A stretch of DNA of 6,696 bases from NCBI GenBank assembly GCA_945877045.1, contig CAMCQW010000109.1, positions 1 to 6,696 on the forward strand, given 5' to 3'. Each line of letters opens with the position of its first letter. Position 1 is the first letter of the stretch. The stretch comes from Chryseobacterium gleum (GTDB taxonomy: Bacteria > Bacteroidota > Bacteroidia > Flavobacteriales_D > Crocinitomicaceae). Positions 4,422-6,696 of the stretch are shown one piece after another. The position numbers and the translations under genes were made by a program. Under the pieces are notes generated by a model. That model worked only from the letters and a program-made list of their open reading frames with translations, had not been told where the DNA came from and did no database searches.

Positions 4422-6696
4422 CAGGTAGTTGTTTTCTTCTAATCTGGCTAAAATAACAGCAAGGTTCTCTTTTTTCTTTTCCTCTCTACTATTGATGGCT
4501 GTTTTTGTAAAATAATGATGTTTATTTAAAAACGCCACTTGAATTTCATCCCACTTTCTATCGCTCTTTATTTTATCCATCGTTTTCAGTTCCAACTTTA
4601 AATTATTAGCGATTTGTTGAAAATCATCTCTGCCCAGGTAATCTAAATCAGCATCACACATTATTTCTTGTAAGTGATTTAAAGGCTTGTGTGGTATTTC
4701 GGTGACTTTTATTAATTCAACAATAGTAGTAATGTGTTGTTCGGTATAACCATATTTAGGCAAGAGATCCGCCGCCATTTTTGCGCCGATGTACTCATTT
4801 GCATCGTATTGCTCTAAAAATCCTGCATCATGGAAAAGCGCCGCTGTTTTGAGTAAAAACAATCCTTCATCCGTTATTCCTTCAAGTAAAGCAATCCGCT
4901 CAACAGCATGCACCACATCTTTTGTATGACCCACCGAATGATAAAGCAAATGAGCTTGAAGACCGTCTGTTAATTTTTTTATGATTTCACGTTCGGCTTT
5001 GTAATACTTTATGTCGCTAAAAAAATGAAGTTGAACAATTTGATAAAAGCGGTCATTCGGTATTAAACCCTCTCCGTTTATAGACAACTCTTCTTTTATA
5101 GCATGAACAACGTACATATCAACAAGGGTTTTTGATTTAGTTTGAGCCTTGCCCTTATATTCACATTCAAAGTAGGGCTCTACAAAATTAAACGTTGACT
5201 CGGAAATAGTTACCTTTCCGGGTTCACTAAGCATTTCCATTCGCTGCGCCTGATTTACCGTTGCTCCCCAAACATCATAGGCAATTTTCAACTTGCCGAT
5301 TATTCCTGCGGTAACTGGCCCAGAATTGATTCCAATTCTCAATTGCCAAAAATCTTTTCCATTAGCAATGGCTTCAAATTTTAATCGATTCATATAATCT
5401 TGTATCTGAAGTGCCGCAATACAAGAATCAATTGGATGCGTAGAGTTTTTATCTGGTATACCGCCAGCGACCATATAGGCGTCGCCAATTGTTTTAATTT
5501 TCTCGAGATTATTAGCAAATGATATGGTATCAAATTTGCGAAAAATAACATCTAATTTTGCTACCAAGCGACTTGGAGACATCGACTCCGCTATTTTTGT
5601 GAATCCAACCACATCGGTGAACATGACCGACACAAATTCATAGGCTTTTGCCTGAACTTTTCCATTCATATTTAACTCTTTAACCACCTGAATTGGAAGG
5701 GCGTTTTTCAGCCATTTTTCAGCTATTTCTTTTTCTTTAAAAAGTAGTTTTTGTTGTGCAATTACTTTGTTTTTTTCTTCGTTAATTAGGCTGTTTTGAA
5801 CCTCAATTTGGGATTTTTGGAGGCGAATTTCACGTGTTCTTTCCGCGATTTTCATTTCTAACCTAACCTGATCACGCCTTGTTTGGTTGATTCGATTTCG
5901 GATAAAAAAGTAAACACTAAAGAAAATTAGTAAGACCACGATGGCCCAAAACAAAAATGTCGCCCAATAAGGTGGGTTAATTACAAAAACAAGTGTGGCT
6001 GGCACCTTGCTCCATGGCCCATCTCCAATTCTAGCGTAGATTTTTAAGGTATATTTACCAAAAGATAAGGCATTAAAATTAACTGAATTAGTATGAGAAA
6101 AAACCTTTGTGTCTATTTGTTCGCCTTCTAAAATATATTTATAAACGATTAATTCAGGGGCGCATAAATTAGTGGGTTGAAAAAATACGGTAAAGCTTCG
6201 TTGGCGGTAATCTAGTGATAATATTCCATCGTTTAAGCGCGCTAATTCAAAGGCATTAAATTCTTTCCCTTTAGGATATTGTTTGTTTGCATCAACCAAT
6301 AAGCTAGAAATTAACACATTAGAAAGCTGTTTGGTGTTAACAATATTATACGGGTGAAAATAATTGCAGCCATAAATTCCACCAAAAAACAGATTCCCAT
6401 TTCTTGATTTAAAATAGGCGTTTGAATTAAATTCGTTGCATATAAGCCCATTTAATTCATCGTATTTTTTTATTTCGCCAGAAGATAAATTGTATTTAGC
6501 AATCCCCCGATTCGTACTTACCCATAAATTATTGTTTTCGTCCGGCAAAATTCCATAGATTACATTATTTGGCAATCCTAGCTTCTTATTGATTAGCAAG
6601 CCCTTTAAAGTCGAAGTATTAAACTTTAAGATCCCTTCCCCAAGCGTACCTAGATAATACTCATTCGGCCCGGTTTGACAAATACTACTTATAATA
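4416..6696 (-). CDS. Membrane sensor adenylate cyclase: propeller, Y_Y_Y, TM, coiled coil, class III cyclase, HD phosphohydrolase (5' end outside window)
   Basis: The frame is open to the right edge, giving 759 visible residues (numbered from the edge). A TTG at 6599 is not the start: the 32 codons before it continue the propeller (EYYLGTLGEGILKFN at 12-26). Two more Reg_prop blades follow (NNLWVSTNRGIAKYN at 55-69; NGNLFFGG at 99-106). Then come a Y_Y_Y domain (about 175-240), one membrane helix (about 243-265), a coiled coil (about 266-329) and a class III cyclase (about 350-530). The cyclase has both metal Asp residues (Asp361 in FTDVVGFT, Asp405 in IGDAYM). It also has the adenine-selecting pair Lys401 and Asp474 (YDVWG), and the transition-state residues Asn481 and Arg485, so it should make cAMP from ATP. 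A C-terminal HD phosphohydrolase domain (about 580-692) shows His586, His590, the His622-Asp623 motif and a late Asp681 (CDADLDYLG). The propeller should face the periplasm and the enzymes the cytoplasm. The ligand and the HD substrate are unknown. The gene is convergent with the DUF2490 gene. Confidence 0.92.
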   Translation of the reverse strand, partial: IISSICQTGPNEYYLGTLGEGILKFNTSTLKGLLINKKLGLPNNVIYGILPDENNNLWVSTNRGIAKYNLSSGEIKKYDELNGLICNEFNSNAYFKSRNGNLFFGGIYGCNYFHPYNIVNTKQLSNVLISSLLVDANKQYPKGKEFNAFELARLNDGILSLDYRQRSFTVFFQPTNLCAPELIVYKYILEGEQIDTKVFSHTNSVNFNALSFGKYTLKIYARIGDGPWSKVPATLVFVINPPYWATFLFWAIVVLLIFFSVYFFIRNRINQTRRDQVRLEMKIAERTREIRLQKSQIEVQNSLINEEKNKVIAQQKLLFKEKEIAEKWLKNALPIQVVKELNMNGKVQAKAYEFVSVMFTDVVGFTKIAESMSPSRLVAKLDVIFRKFDTISFANNLEKIKTIGDAYMVAGGIPDKNSTHPIDSCIAALQIQDYMNRLKFEAIANGKDFWQLRIGINSGPVTAGIIGKLKIAYDVWGATVNQAQRMEMLSEPGKVTISESTFNFVEPYFECEYKGKAQTKSKTLVDMYVVHAIKEELSINGEGLIPNDRFYQIVQLHFFSDIKYYKAEREIIKKLTDGLQAHLLYHSVGHTKDVVHAVERIALLEGITDEGLFLLKTAALFHDAGFLEQYDANEYIGAKMAADLLPKYGYTEQHITTIVELIKVTEIPHKPLNHLQEIMCDADLDYLGRDDFQQIANNLKLELKTMDKIKSDRKWDEIQVAFLNKHHYFTKTAINSREEKKKENLAVILARLEENNYLD

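Noticed and set aside
6597..6599. TTG at 6599 as the start of the cyclase
   Set aside because: The same frame continues without a stop to the window edge and encodes a further propeller blade (GTLGEGILKFN), so the true start is outside.

Overview
The window looks like a low-GC member of the Bacteroidota, probably Flavobacteriales or a close relative. Four things point there: a type B type IX secretion (T9SS, gliding/Por system) C-terminal sorting domain, the N-terminus of a PorP/SprF-family protein, a Reg_prop/Y_Y_Y sensor architecture typical of the phylum, and A-rich leaders without clear Shine-Dalgarno sites, with a TAnnTTTG-type -7 promoter element. The lineage is inferred from gene content; no rRNA or other marker is present.

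Left part, leftward (minus) transcription: a large modular secreted protein occupies 99-3158. In order it has a signal peptide, a lamin-tail domain, a chitobiase/hexosaminidase C-terminal-like domain, a CotH-type kinase domain, an InlB-B-repeat-like module, calcium-binding thrombospondin type 3 repeats and a type B sorting domain. One base after its stop codon starts a PorP/SprF-family gene that runs off the left edge. By analogy with SprB/SprF of Flavobacterium johnsoniae, these look like a cargo protein and its dedicated T9SS outer-membrane partner.

Middle, rightward (plus) transcription: a 125-bp divergent promoter region (3159-3283) leads into a two-gene operon. It encodes a 136-aa lipoprotein with a carboxypeptidase-regulatory-like beta-sandwich and, 6 bp later, a 237-aa DUF2490 outer-membrane beta-barrel protein with a lysine-rich tail.

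Right part, leftward transcription: a large membrane-bound signalling protein covers 4416 to the right edge, and its 5' end lies outside the window. It combines two-component-regulator propeller blades, a Y_Y_Y domain, one membrane helix, a coiled coil, a class III adenylate cyclase with all key residues, and a C-terminal HD phosphohydrolase domain. Its stop codon lies one base from the stop codon of the DUF2490 gene, inside an 8-bp palindrome.

The three transcription units are not obviously one pathway. All of them concern the cell envelope or signalling from it. I saw no RNA genes, insertion sequences, CRISPR arrays or attachment sites, and the window is almost entirely coding. The most interesting points are the cyclase-HD fusion and the secreted CotH-kinase/SprF pair. 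I do not see convincing evidence of a wholly new system.
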